DNA of 6,707 bases, from contig CAYUSU010000049.1 of NCBI GenBank assembly GCA_964447525.1, positions 1 through 6,707 of the forward strand, in the 5' to 3' direction. The translations under genes were made by a program, and so were the position numbers. Shown here one piece after another: positions 1 through 4,803 of this stretch. The notes under the pieces are model-generated. The model had not been told where the DNA came from and ran no database searches. It saw only the letters and a list, made by a program, of their open reading frames with translations. This DNA is from JAFGDH01 sp964447525. GTDB lineage: Archaea > Aenigmatarchaeota > Aenigmatarchaeia > QMZP01 > QMZT01. Within the stretch, counting starts at the first letter, position 1. The number at the start of each line of letters is the position of its first letter.

Positions 1-54
1 AAAAATATCAAAGAAATCAGGAAGGATTTTGGAAGGGTATCTAAACACTTTTAA
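1..54 (+). CDS. Possible 3' end of a truncated plus-strand gene
   Basis: From base 1 one plus-strand frame stays open for 17 codons (KNIKEIRKDFGRVSKHF) and ends at TAA 52-54. The residue mix, charged and helix-like, resembles the C-terminus of a real protein. The stop falls eight bases before the convergent stop of the next gene, a tight arrangement also seen at 4535/4544. Another frame is also open past this point, so the assignment is weak. No function can be suggested from 17 residues. Confidence 0.35.
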   Translation, partial: KNIKEIRKDFGRVSKHF

Positions 55-61
55 CCAAAAC

Positions 62-1330
62 TCACTCACCAAACAAACTGGCAAACCATTCTAAAATAAG
101 CTCTATTATGTTCTTTTGCGGAAGGGGCTCTGGTGGTGTTTCATCCGGGACGTTGTCTGGTTCTGTATCATTCGCTGGAGGGGGTTCTGGTGCCGGTTTT
201 TCGTTGCACTTCCCGTTCTCGCAGCCGTATGGGCATTGGTACGCGGCAGAACCATAGGTGGTCTCGTTCTTGCACTCGTATTCCATCAGTATCGCGCCGT
301 TACATTCGTCTTCGTAGACTGCCGTCCCGACGGTGACGATGCCTTTGACCTGAAATTTCTTTCCGCCGTCGGAATCAACGCAGGATATGTTCGATTCTTC
401 GATCTCTTCTGGTGGCGGAGGGGGCGGCGAAACGCTGGAGATACAAGCTCCTTCGCTGCATCCCTTCGGACAGGTATATACGACGGATTTATGGCTAGTG
501 TCGGTCATGCACGAGTACTCTTTCAGGTCGTATTTCGTCATGCAGTAGTCCGTCAGCACTGTCAAGCCATTTATAACCGTTCCCGCGACGTTGTAATTCT
601 TTCCTCCGTCCGAATCTGAGCATTTCTGCTTGAGACACTTACCGTTCTCACAGCCACTTGGACATGCGAAAGTCTCGAATGCATGACCAGCTCTCTTGAA
701 ACAATAATATTCTATCAGTTCTCCTTCTTCATTGCAATAATCATTTACCAGGTTCGTAGGTCCGCTGGTGAGCGTCCCTTTGAAGTAATATTCCTTCCCG
801 TTGTCAGTGTCTTTACATTCATCCGTTCCAACGACACAGGCACCATGGAAGCATCCACTCGGGCATTCGAAAATTATCGGGTCTCCGTAGCAATTGTATT
901 CTTTTACATTCCATTCCGAGTCACATTCATCCTCGCTACCAGCAGTTCCTTTTTCATAGAAATTTATTCCATCCGAGTCCGTGCATTCGCCGGTGTAAAG
1001 ATTCTCATTAATGTTAATAGTGAGTGGAGTGTAAATGGAATCGTTTGTTTCCTCATGGGATATCGTGAGCTGCGTCCCATCAAGCTTTTCTATGTAGTAT
1101 TTAGAGTAGATTTCCCCTCCGGAATCTTCCATTTTAATCACTTTTGCCTCTGTCCCATCTATCGTGAAAGAAAGAACCGTCGGTCCTGCTGTTACAATAT
1201 AATTACTGGAATCTGCTTCTATCGCTAGAAAGTCTATGTTTACGGTATCCTTTGACTGGACGGGAAATGTGATAAGTAACGAAACCGTAAAAAGAGAGAA
1301 CATCACCCCGAACAACGCATTCTTATTCAT
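62..1330 (-). CDS. Secreted cysteine-repeat surface protein with proline-rich stalk and hydrophobic C-terminal helix
   Basis: This 422-aa protein begins with a signal peptide (hydrophobic residues about 5-23, cleavage likely near 26). A cysteine-free, probably beta-rich domain follows (about 28-112). Then come four repeats, each with exactly six cysteines: 116-165, 172-232, 237-296 and 317-375. Each repeat opens with a CxDSDGG-like motif, has a central EYxC and closes with CPxGCxxGxC. The even cysteine count suggests three disulfides per repeat in an extracytoplasmic protein. Repeats 3 and 4 are separated by a polyproline linker (302-307). A Pro/Glu/Asp-rich stretch (377-405) leads to a hydrophobic/aromatic terminal helix (IIELILEWFASLFGE), perhaps a membrane anchor or sorting signal. 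I recall this repeat as common in cell-surface proteins of DPANN archaea. The ligand and role are unknown; adhesion or envelope contact is inference. A TATA box sits about 29 bp ahead of the ATG, so the mRNA is probably leaderless. Confidence 0.88.
   Translation of the reverse strand: MNKNALFGVMFSLFTVSLLITFPVQSKDTVNIDFLAIEADSSNYIVTAGPTVLSFTIDGTEAKVIKMEDSGGEIYSKYYIEKLDGTQLTISHEETNDSIYTPLTININENLYTGECTDSDGINFYEKGTAGSEDECDSEWNVKEYNCYGDPIIFECPSGCFHGACVVGTDECKDTDNGKEYYFKGTLTSGPTNLVNDYCNEEGELIEYYCFKRAGHAFETFACPSGCENGKCLKQKCSDSDGGKNYNVAGTVINGLTVLTDYCMTKYDLKEYSCMTDTSHKSVVYTCPKGCSEGACISSVSPPPPPPEEIEESNISCVDSDGGKKFQVKGIVTVGTAVYEDECNGAILMEYECKNETTYGSAAYQCPYGCENGKCNEKPAPEPPPANDTEPDNVPDETPPEPLPQKNIIELILEWFASLFGE
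206..382 (-). repeat. Cysteine repeat 4 of the surface protein (residues 317-375)
   Basis: Cysteines at 317, 343, 353, 366, 370 and 375 (spacings 26-10-13-4-5). It opens CVDSDGGKKFQVKG and closes CPYGCENGKC. It is isolated from repeat 3 by a Pro/Glu-rich linker and precedes the acidic proline-rich stalk. Confidence 0.82.
443..622 (-). repeat. Cysteine repeat 3 of the surface protein (residues 237-296)
   Basis: Cysteines at 237, 263, 274, 287, 291 and 296 (spacings 26-11-13-4-5). It opens CSDSDGGKNYNVAGT and closes CPKGCSEGAC. It is followed by the polyproline linker. Confidence 0.82.
635..817 (-). repeat. Cysteine repeat 2 of the surface protein (residues 172-232)
   Basis: Cysteines at 172, 199, 210, 223, 227 and 232 (spacings 27-11-13-4-5). 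It opens CKDTDNGKEYYFKGT and closes CPSGCENGKC. The cysteine pattern matches repeats 3 and 4 almost exactly. Confidence 0.82.
836..985 (-). repeat. Cysteine repeat 1 of the surface protein (residues 116-165)
   Basis: Cysteines at 116, 136, 147, 156, 160 and 165, with spacings 20-11-9-4-5. It opens CTDSDG and closes CPSGCFHGAC. It is the shortest and most divergent of the four repeats, mainly because the loop before the second cysteine is about six residues shorter. Confidence 0.8.
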
Positions 1331-1353
1331 AACAATATTTTTTTGGTTTGGTG

Positions 1354-1365
1354 ATTTATAAAAAT
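1354..1365 (-). promoter_or_regulatory. TATA box of the surface protein gene
   Basis: On the minus strand the sequence reads ATTTTTATAAAT, centred about 29 bp before the ATG at 1330. An archaeal start site about 25 bp downstream of the box would fall within a few bases of the ATG, so the transcript would be leaderless or nearly so. No Shine-Dalgarno motif precedes this start. Confidence 0.55.
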
Positions 1366-1381
1366 CAGGGCATTTTGTTCT

Positions 1382-1570
1382 TTACACCGGAGTGAGGCCG
1401 GAGTTCTTCAGGGCTTCAATATCCTTCTGGTCTAATGCAGAGGCAATTTTTTCAACTTTGTATATATTATCCATTCCAGGGACCAGGTCTGCATCATATC
1501 CGGCGAAGGCCAGTCCTAACACGAGATGGGCGTCTATCTTGTCAGAATCCCCGAAATATTTGAAAAGCAT
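1382..1570 (-). CDS. Small hypothetical protein, 62 aa
   Basis: I do not recognise this 62-residue protein. It has no signal peptide, no cysteines and no clear membrane segment. A moderately hydrophobic stretch (about 14-25, HLVLGLAFAGYD) is followed by a helix-prone, charged C-terminal half ending in KNSGLTPV. The case for a real gene is its ATG start, a strong TATA-like box about 30 bp upstream (1593-1607) and its fit into the 51-bp and 174-bp gaps between neighbours. It is divergent from the zinc-finger/aEF-1beta operon. A longer ORF lies antisense to it on the plus strand, so a spurious call is not excluded. Confidence 0.55.
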   Translation of the reverse strand: MLFKYFGDSDKIDAHLVLGLAFAGYDADLVPGMDNIYKVEKIASALDQKDIEALKNSGLTPV

Positions 1571-1592
1571 GATTATCGATTTAATTTTGAGG

Positions 1593-1607
1593 GATAAATT
1601 TTTTATA
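1593..1607 (-). promoter_or_regulatory. TATA-box promoter of the 62-aa gene
   Basis: The minus strand reads TATAAAAAATTTATC, beginning 37 bp before the ATG at 1570. The expected start site is about 5-8 bases ahead of the ATG. The identical 15-mer precedes the 71-aa gene at 4775-4789. Confidence 0.55.
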
Positions 1608-1647
1608 GGCTACATTGGATTTAGCAAAAACCAAATATTCACTCACA

Positions 1648-1655
1648 TTTAAATA
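1648..1655 (+). promoter_or_regulatory. Probable TATA box of the zinc-finger/aEF-1beta operon
   Basis: TTTAAATA on the plus strand lies about 97 bp before the first start codon at 1745. A start site near 1677 would give a leader of roughly 65-70 nt, unusually long for this window. A second AT-rich stretch (TTATTAATAAT, about 1660-1670) could serve instead and would shorten the leader to about 50 nt. Confidence 0.4.
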
Positions 1656-1733
1656 CCTGTTATTAATAATATTGATAATTGGCATGACGGCATACGCTGA
1701 ATGTAACAAGCTGTCTTTCGAAAATGGAGTATC

Positions 1734-1738
1734 GGTGA
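1734..1738 (+). promoter_or_regulatory. Shine-Dalgarno site of the zinc-finger gene
   Basis: GGTGA lies six bases ahead of the ATG at 1745 and matches the 3' end of archaeal 16S rRNA. It decides this start over the longer overlapping frame that opens at 1615. Confidence 0.65.
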
Positions 1739-1744
1739 TATATC

Positions 1745-1903
1745 ATGAAATGCTCAAGTTGCGGAGTGAACATCGGGTCCAGCGAGAACTGGGTCGAGTT
1801 CGGATGCCCTTCCTGCGGGAAGGAGAAGATAGTAAGGTGCGAGAAGTGCAGGAAACTGATCAATACCTACAAGTGCAAATCATGCAGTTTTATCGGACCA
1901 TAA
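1745..1903 (+). CDS. Small two-zinc-finger protein upstream of aEF-1beta (DUF1610/HVO_2753-like)
   Basis: This 52-residue protein has four CxxC pairs: C3/C6, C21/C24, C32/C35 and C44/C47. They fit two zinc-ribbon sites (3-24 and 32-47). The family-typical segments RCEKCRK and the ending CKSCSFIGP are present. It matches my memory of the archaeal small zinc-finger proteins related to Haloferax HVO_2753, usually 50-60 residues and often next to the aEF-1beta gene. For that relative, a role in swarming and biofilm formation has been reported. The molecular role here is unknown; nucleic-acid or ribosome contact is inference. The start is set by GGTGA six bases upstream. The gene ends nine bases before the aEF-1beta ATG, so the two are almost certainly co-transcribed. 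A longer overlapping frame (1615-1908) is a shadow. Confidence 0.88.
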   Translation: MKCSSCGVNIGSSENWVEFGCPSCGKEKIVRCEKCRKLINTYKCKSCSFIGP

Positions 1904-1909
1904 GGTGAT
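1904..1909 (+). promoter_or_regulatory. Shine-Dalgarno site of the aEF-1beta gene
   Basis: GGTGAT starts directly after the TAA of the zinc-finger gene and ends three bases before the ATG at 1913. It is a typical internal operon ribosome-binding site. Confidence 0.6.
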
Positions 1910-1912
1910 TCT

Positions 1913-2164
1913 ATGGGAGAAGTCATATTAGTCTATAAAGTAATACCGGAAAGCATGGATCAGTTCGACACACTTAAAGCTAAACTAGAAGCACTGAAAC
2001 CCAACAGGCTCGAAGAAGAGCCGGTCGCATTCGGTCTGAAGGCATTCAAGTTTACCAAGATCATACCGGACGGAGAGGGAGTATTAGACAAGCTTGAAAA
2101 AGAACTGAATGATATTCCTGAAGTCCAGTCATGCGAGAACACTGCAATGTCCAGGAGCCTGTAA
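1913..2164 (+). CDS. ef1b: Translation elongation factor aEF-1beta
   Basis: This is the guanine-nucleotide exchange factor that recharges aEF-1alpha with GTP during translation, acting in the cytoplasm. The 83-residue protein spans the EF-1 GNE domain. It shows the conserved N-terminal strand (MGEVILVYKVIPES), the central EEEPVAFGLKAFKF motif typical of archaeal EF-1beta, and the PDGEG...LEKELNDIPEVQSCE segment with an alpha-beta ferredoxin-like pattern. Archaeal members usually have about 88-91 residues, so this one is slightly short; the loss appears to lie in the loop around residues 20-34. It is the second gene of an operon with the zinc-finger protein, with nine bases between stop and start. 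It ends convergently with the 298-aa gene across a 37-bp gap with no clear hairpin. Confidence 0.95.
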   Translation: MGEVILVYKVIPESMDQFDTLKAKLEALKPNRLEEEPVAFGLKAFKFTKIIPDGEGVLDKLEKELNDIPEVQSCENTAMSRSL

Positions 2165-2201
2165 GTTTCTTTGCCCCGGTGTTGTTATATTCCGGCCAAA
2201 A

Positions 2202-3098
2202 TTATCTTCTATAGAGTTCCTCCGGGTTTATTCCCGTATTAATTGCGGCATTCTTAAAATGGCCTTCATTCCCGATTATTGAATTGTATTCGATAAGAGC
2301 CAGAGGGAACGTGTCGTCTCTCAACTTTTCCATGAAATACTGGATGGCGTTATCCAGCTCATAACCTGTCAGGTCCTCCCGGGATTTCCTGAAAATTATG
2401 CTGCTGTAGCCTTCTTTGTTCACATGAAACACTATCCCGGGGGGATCCCTTTTCGGAACACCTCCAATCATTTCATGAAGCCTGTTAAAATCTATTTCGC
2501 TATTCCGGAAAGATGAGAAAAATATGTATGATTTCGGTATCCTTATTACTTCAATTTCATAGCTTTCCGGTTTGGCGAACATAACGTATCCGTGTTTTCC
2601 TTTTGTGTAATTGGTTATCTCAACGTCCGCCGAGCTGAACTCCCATTCATCTGCATTCAAGTACGGTTCGAAACCATTGCAGTTATCTATCACGACTTTA
2701 ACCCCGCAGATGCCAGCCTTTCCTCTGTAACTCGGATCGCTGGGATCGCTGACGGCATTCCTCGCATCGACCGGGCTCTTCCCGGTTATTGCAATTCTTT
2801 TTGTCTGACCGACGAATTTATCAATGAAAGGCCCTTCATTTTTCATGACGGTTACATGGGTGTGGTTATGGTCGATGTAATTCACCCTAGCTATTACTTT
2901 TTCACCGGGAAACGCACTTAAAGATTCATTATCACAATATGCATCATTAACTATCATTCTTACCTTTTTGTGCCACCCGAATGGTTCTCTTCTATGTTCT
3001 CTTCCTATCGCTTTGCCTACCAATTCCAGCTCCATTTCTTCCCCTACAAAAAAAGGGATTTCTCTTTCATTGGGTGAATCAGGTGAACTGAATATCAT
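2202..3098 (-). CDS. Hypothetical protein, 298 aa, with a possible TRAM/OB-like N-terminal barrel
   Basis: I do not recognise the full-length protein. Residues about 16-86 run as alternating beta strands with VGEEMELELVGKAIGRE early and GEKVIARVNYIDHNHTHVTV late. That spacing recalls TRAM or other small OB-type RNA-binding barrels, with an insertion between the halves; this is a weak family guess. Residues 95-195 look alpha/beta with cysteines at 131 and 140, and the C-terminal 80 residues are helix-rich (EDLTGYELDNAIQYFMEKLR). There is no signal peptide or membrane segment, so it is probably cytoplasmic. Codon use resembles that of its neighbours. It is convergent with aEF-1beta and downstream of the 110-aa gene across an 83-bp gap that contains its own AT-rich promoter candidates. 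The ATG at 3098 is the first in the frame. Confidence 0.8.
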   Translation of the reverse strand: MIFSSPDSPNEREIPFFVGEEMELELVGKAIGREHRREPFGWHKKVRMIVNDAYCDNESLSAFPGEKVIARVNYIDHNHTHVTVMKNEGPFIDKFVGQTKRIAITGKSPVDARNAVSDPSDPSYRGKAGICGVKVVIDNCNGFEPYLNADEWEFSSADVEITNYTKGKHGYVMFAKPESYEIEVIRIPKSYIFFSSFRNSEIDFNRLHEMIGGVPKRDPPGIVFHVNKEGYSSIIFRKSREDLTGYELDNAIQYFMEKLRDDTFPLALIEYNSIIGNEGHFKNAAINTGINPEELYRR

Positions 3099-3116
3099 AT
3101 TATCTCATTATTCCAG

Positions 3117-3146
3117 ATTAGATAATTTTGATGATTAATTTTTTAA
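3117..3146 (-). promoter_or_regulatory. AT-rich promoter region of the 298-aa gene (two candidate boxes)
   Basis: On the minus strand TTAAAAAATTAAT (3134-3146) lies about 43 bp before the ATG, implying a leader of about 17 nt. AAAATTATCTAAT (about 3117-3130) lies about 26 bp before it, implying a leaderless message. The sequence alone does not decide between them. Confidence 0.35.
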
Positions 3147-3163
3147 GTAGTTACTTTACCACA

Positions 3164-3172
3164 GAAACAGTC
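3164..3172. promoter_or_regulatory. Third copy of the GAAACAGTC half-site
   Basis: GAAACAGTC on the plus strand repeats nine bases of the right arm of the inverted repeat at 3589-3599. It lies between the 110-aa and 298-aa genes, 66 bp before the latter's ATG. Its orientation relative to that gene is opposite to the two main copies, and it is a single unpaired arm, so chance similarity is possible. Confidence 0.25.
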
Positions 3173-3181
3173 GTATTAGAA

Positions 3182-3514
3182 TTAAACGTCAGCGTTTTCC
3201 AGTTCTGCCTCGCAGAGTTTCTGGAATTTATTTGCAGGTATTATCTTATAACCGGGCTGAACTGTTTTATCTGTTTTGATACATTGCTCACCTTTATGAA
3301 GAGCGAGACAACCAAAACGTGATTCGCTGATAATCATTTCCTTTTCCGTTTCAATCAAAGGTGAACCAGCACCGGTATATTCACAATCCGGTCTAAATAT
3401 TATGAGTCTCCCGGGAACATACACGTTAGTATTTTCAGAATCGCGCAGTTTTACTGTCAGTTCCCAAACTGGAAGTCCTGTGAAGTCCGGATCACTGTAT
3501 TTTTTGACAGGCAT
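3182..3514 (-). CDS. Hypothetical protein, 110 aa, divergent from the membrane regulator
   Basis: I do not recognise this protein. It is soluble-looking, without signal peptide or membrane segment, and predicted mostly beta in the first two thirds (PVWELTVKLRD, VYVPGRLIIFRPD). It contains four cysteines (44, 69, 78, 101) and ends in a short charged helix (NKFQKLCEAELENA). The ATG at 3514 is preceded by a good TATA box (3535-3542), giving a leaderless message. It shares its intergenic region with the membrane winged-helix regulator, and one arm of a perfect inverted repeat faces each gene at the same distance. This makes the 110-aa gene the best candidate target of that regulator. The function is otherwise unknown. 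Confidence 0.7.
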   Translation of the reverse strand: MPVKKYSDPDFTGLPVWELTVKLRDSENTNVYVPGRLIIFRPDCEYTGAGSPLIETEKEMIISESRFGCLALHKGEQCIKTDKTVQPGYKIIPANKFQKLCEAELENADV

Positions 3515-3534
3515 GAGAAAAATAAGATAATAAG

Positions 3535-3542
3535 TTTTTTAA
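3535..3542 (-). promoter_or_regulatory. TATA box of the 110-aa gene
   Basis: TTAAAAAA on the minus strand, centred about 25 bp before the ATG at 3514. It ends 9 bp short of the left arm of the inverted repeat. Confidence 0.55.
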
Positions 3543-3551
3543 GCGGTTGCA

Positions 3552-3598
3552 ACTGTTTCACTTGCTCTTTTGATTGTTCCATTTTCTTGTGAAACAGT
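3552..3598. promoter_or_regulatory. Perfect 10-bp inverted repeat: putative shared operator of a divergent promoter pair
   Basis: The left arm ACTGTTTCAC (3552-3561) and right arm GTGAAACAGT (3589-3598) are perfect reverse complements separated by 27 bp. The centre, 3575, is also the midpoint between the start codons at 3514 and 3636, and each arm ends 38 bp from the start it faces. Each arm sits just upstream of a TATA box. This is where archaeal activators, and some repressors, bind next to the TFB recognition element. The binder is inferred, not shown; the adjacent winged-helix protein is the obvious candidate. A transcribed hairpin is less likely because the repeat lies upstream of both expected start sites. 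Confidence 0.6.
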
Positions 3599-3608
3599 CT
3601 CATTTTTA

Positions 3609-3617
3609 TTTAAATTA
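3609..3617 (+). promoter_or_regulatory. TATA box of the membrane regulator gene
   Basis: TTTAAATTA lies about 23-27 bp before the ATG at 3636, implying a leaderless mRNA. It supports starting the protein at 3636 rather than at the in-frame upstream ATG (3570), which would lie upstream of this box and overlap the inverted repeat. Confidence 0.6.
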
Positions 3618-3635
3618 CTTCTACAATTGATTATT

Positions 3636-4535
3636 ATGTCTTTTGGAAAGGCGGTGTTGGTTGGGTTATTGTTCGTATTCCTGCTGCCCGGTCTGGTGTC
3701 AGGCTTGGGGGTGGAATATTACGGGATAGAGAGCAAAGTCCTCGAAGACAACAGCATCGAGAACACAATCATCCTGATCTTCAACGAGTCCGTCGCTGAC
3801 TTTTCATATACATACAGCGGGGATATCAGCAGGTTCACGTTCGAATCGAACCATGAGTCATCCCTTTGCGGTGTATCCCGGTCCGACCGTTCGGTGATAG
3901 AATGCAAGATCACGCCGGACGACGAGGAGAAAAGCCAGTTCACATTCGAGTTCTGGAACGAGGACAAAGTGGAGGTGAGTGATGGAGGTTACGAATTTCG
4001 CGTGAACTATCCGATGGATTATTCCGTGAAGAGATTCTCCAATTCAGTATATCTTCCCCAGACCGCCTCTCTCAATGAACTCGATGGGTCCTTTTCCCCG
4101 AAGTACGGGAAAACCATAACCGATGGAAAGCGTATTATAATTTTGTGGGAGAAGGATGACGTCATAACGGGGGATGATCTTTACTTTTCCATATCATACC
4201 AGAAGCCGCTGAGCTTCGCTTCCGTCTACAACATAGCGGCGATGGTCGTTCTGGCTGTGATAATAATCGTTTCGCTCGGGGTGTTCTACATGAAGTCCAC
4301 GAAAAAGGCGTCGATAAAGGTCATAATGCCCATCCTCAAAGGGGACGAGAAAAGGGTGGTGGACATACTAATGCAAAAGGGAGGCTCGGTCAACCAGAGG
4401 GTGATTGTCCGCGAGACCGATTTCTCGAAGGCGAAGGTCTCCAGAATCATGAAGAACCTCAAGGAACGCGGAGTGGTCGAGATCGAGCACATGGGAAGGA
4501 CGAACAAGATCAAGCTTCTTCTGAAGAACAAATAG
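3636..4535 (+). CDS. Membrane-anchored winged-helix transcriptional regulator
   Basis: This 299-aa protein has a signal peptide or first membrane segment (about 5-23) and an extracytoplasmic beta-rich domain (about 24-195), with C78 and C90 able to form a disulfide. A transmembrane helix follows (about 197-219, AAMVVLAVIIIVSLGVFYM). A positive stretch (KSTKK) marks the cytoplasmic side. Residues 232-297 form a winged helix: helix EKRVVDILMQKGG, a recognition helix in SKAKVSRIMKNLKERG, and a wing around EIEHMGRTNKIKLLL, as in MarR-like domains. The architecture matches archaeal one-component membrane regulators (in haloarchaea, DUF7345 plus DUF7343, from memory). It probably senses an envelope signal and controls nearby promoters. 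The start at 3636 was chosen for its TATA box and clean signal peptide; an in-frame ATG at 3570 would add 22 residues. It is divergent from the 110-aa gene across a mirrored promoter. Confidence 0.85.
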   Translation: MSFGKAVLVGLLFVFLLPGLVSGLGVEYYGIESKVLEDNSIENTIILIFNESVADFSYTYSGDISRFTFESNHESSLCGVSRSDRSVIECKITPDDEEKSQFTFEFWNEDKVEVSDGGYEFRVNYPMDYSVKRFSNSVYLPQTASLNELDGSFSPKYGKTITDGKRIIILWEKDDVITGDDLYFSISYQKPLSFASVYNIAAMVVLAVIIIVSLGVFYMKSTKKASIKVIMPILKGDEKRVVDILMQKGGSVNQRVIVRETDFSKAKVSRIMKNLKERGVVEIEHMGRTNKIKLLLKNK

Positions 4536-4543
4536 AACCGGAA

Positions 4544-4759
4544 TCACAAGAATTCTACTGGTTGTAGGTAGCACGTGCACATTGTCTGAACTTTGTTTTC
4601 TCCAAGATCAATAACCATTGCATCTACTTTTCTCATGTCTCCTTCCACAAATCCCAGAACCGGATATATTCCGCCTACGGACATTCCCAAATGTTTGACG
4701 GAATGATAATTCTCTTCAGTCGACGGGGTCACTGTTTTCACTCTGTGCAAGCTGTTCAT
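4544..4759 (-). CDS. Small hypothetical protein, 71 aa
   Basis: I do not recognise this protein. It has no signal peptide or membrane segment. The C-terminal half looks beta-rich (KVDAMVIDLGENKVQTMCTCYL) with a CxC pair at residues 61 and 63, which could bind metal or form a disulfide, though two cysteines alone prove nothing. The ATG at 4759 has an excellent TATA box about 26 bp upstream (4775-4789), which supports a real leaderless gene. It is convergent with the membrane regulator, with only eight bases between the two stop codons. A plus-strand ORF across this region and the Nudix gene is a shadow. Confidence 0.6.
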   Translation of the reverse strand: MNSLHRVKTVTPSTEENYHSVKHLGMSVGGIYPVLGFVEGDMRKVDAMVIDLGENKVQTMCTCYLQPVEFL

Positions 4760-4774
4760 AATAAAATTAATACC

Positions 4775-4789
4775 GATAAATTTTTTATA
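4775..4789 (-). promoter_or_regulatory. TATA-box promoter of the 71-aa gene
   Basis: The minus strand reads TATAAAAAATTTATC, beginning 30 bp before the ATG at 4759. It is identical over 15 bp to the box of the 62-aa gene (1593-1607). It places the start site at or next to the ATG. Confidence 0.6.
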
Positions 4790-4803
4790 TCAGCGCTTAT
4801 CCA

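Noticed and set aside
116..619. A 167-aa plus-strand ORF antisense to the surface protein gene
   Set aside because: Its Arg/Val/Phe/Trp-heavy composition is what the reverse complement of a GC-richer coding frame gives. It has no promoter or ribosome-binding site, and the minus-strand protein has clear repeats.
683..1228. A 181-aa plus-strand ORF antisense to the same gene
   Set aside because: Shadow of the cysteine-repeat gene; no family features and no start signal.
1353..1366. Near-palindrome GATTTATAAAAATC as an operator or terminator hairpin
   Set aside because: It is explained by the TATA box of the surface protein gene; the symmetry is short, AT-rich and imperfect.
1615..1908. A 97-aa plus-strand ORF with a signal-peptide-like start
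   Set aside because: The hydrophobic stretch comes from AT-rich intergenic DNA. The rest overlaps the zinc-finger gene in another frame, and the GGTGA site and four CxxC pairs favour the zinc-finger frame.
2165..2201. A terminator between the convergent aEF-1beta and 298-aa genes
   Set aside because: Only short T-rich patches are present and no stable stem was found, so no call is made.
3552..3598. The inverted repeat as a transcription terminator or short CRISPR-like unit
   Set aside because: It lies between divergent genes, upstream of both TATA boxes, has a 27-bp spacer and no T-run, and is not repeated in an array.
3570..3635. A 22-residue N-terminal extension of the membrane regulator
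   Set aside because: It would place the start upstream of the TATA box and across the inverted repeat. The ATG at 3636 gives a normal signal peptide and leaderless spacing.
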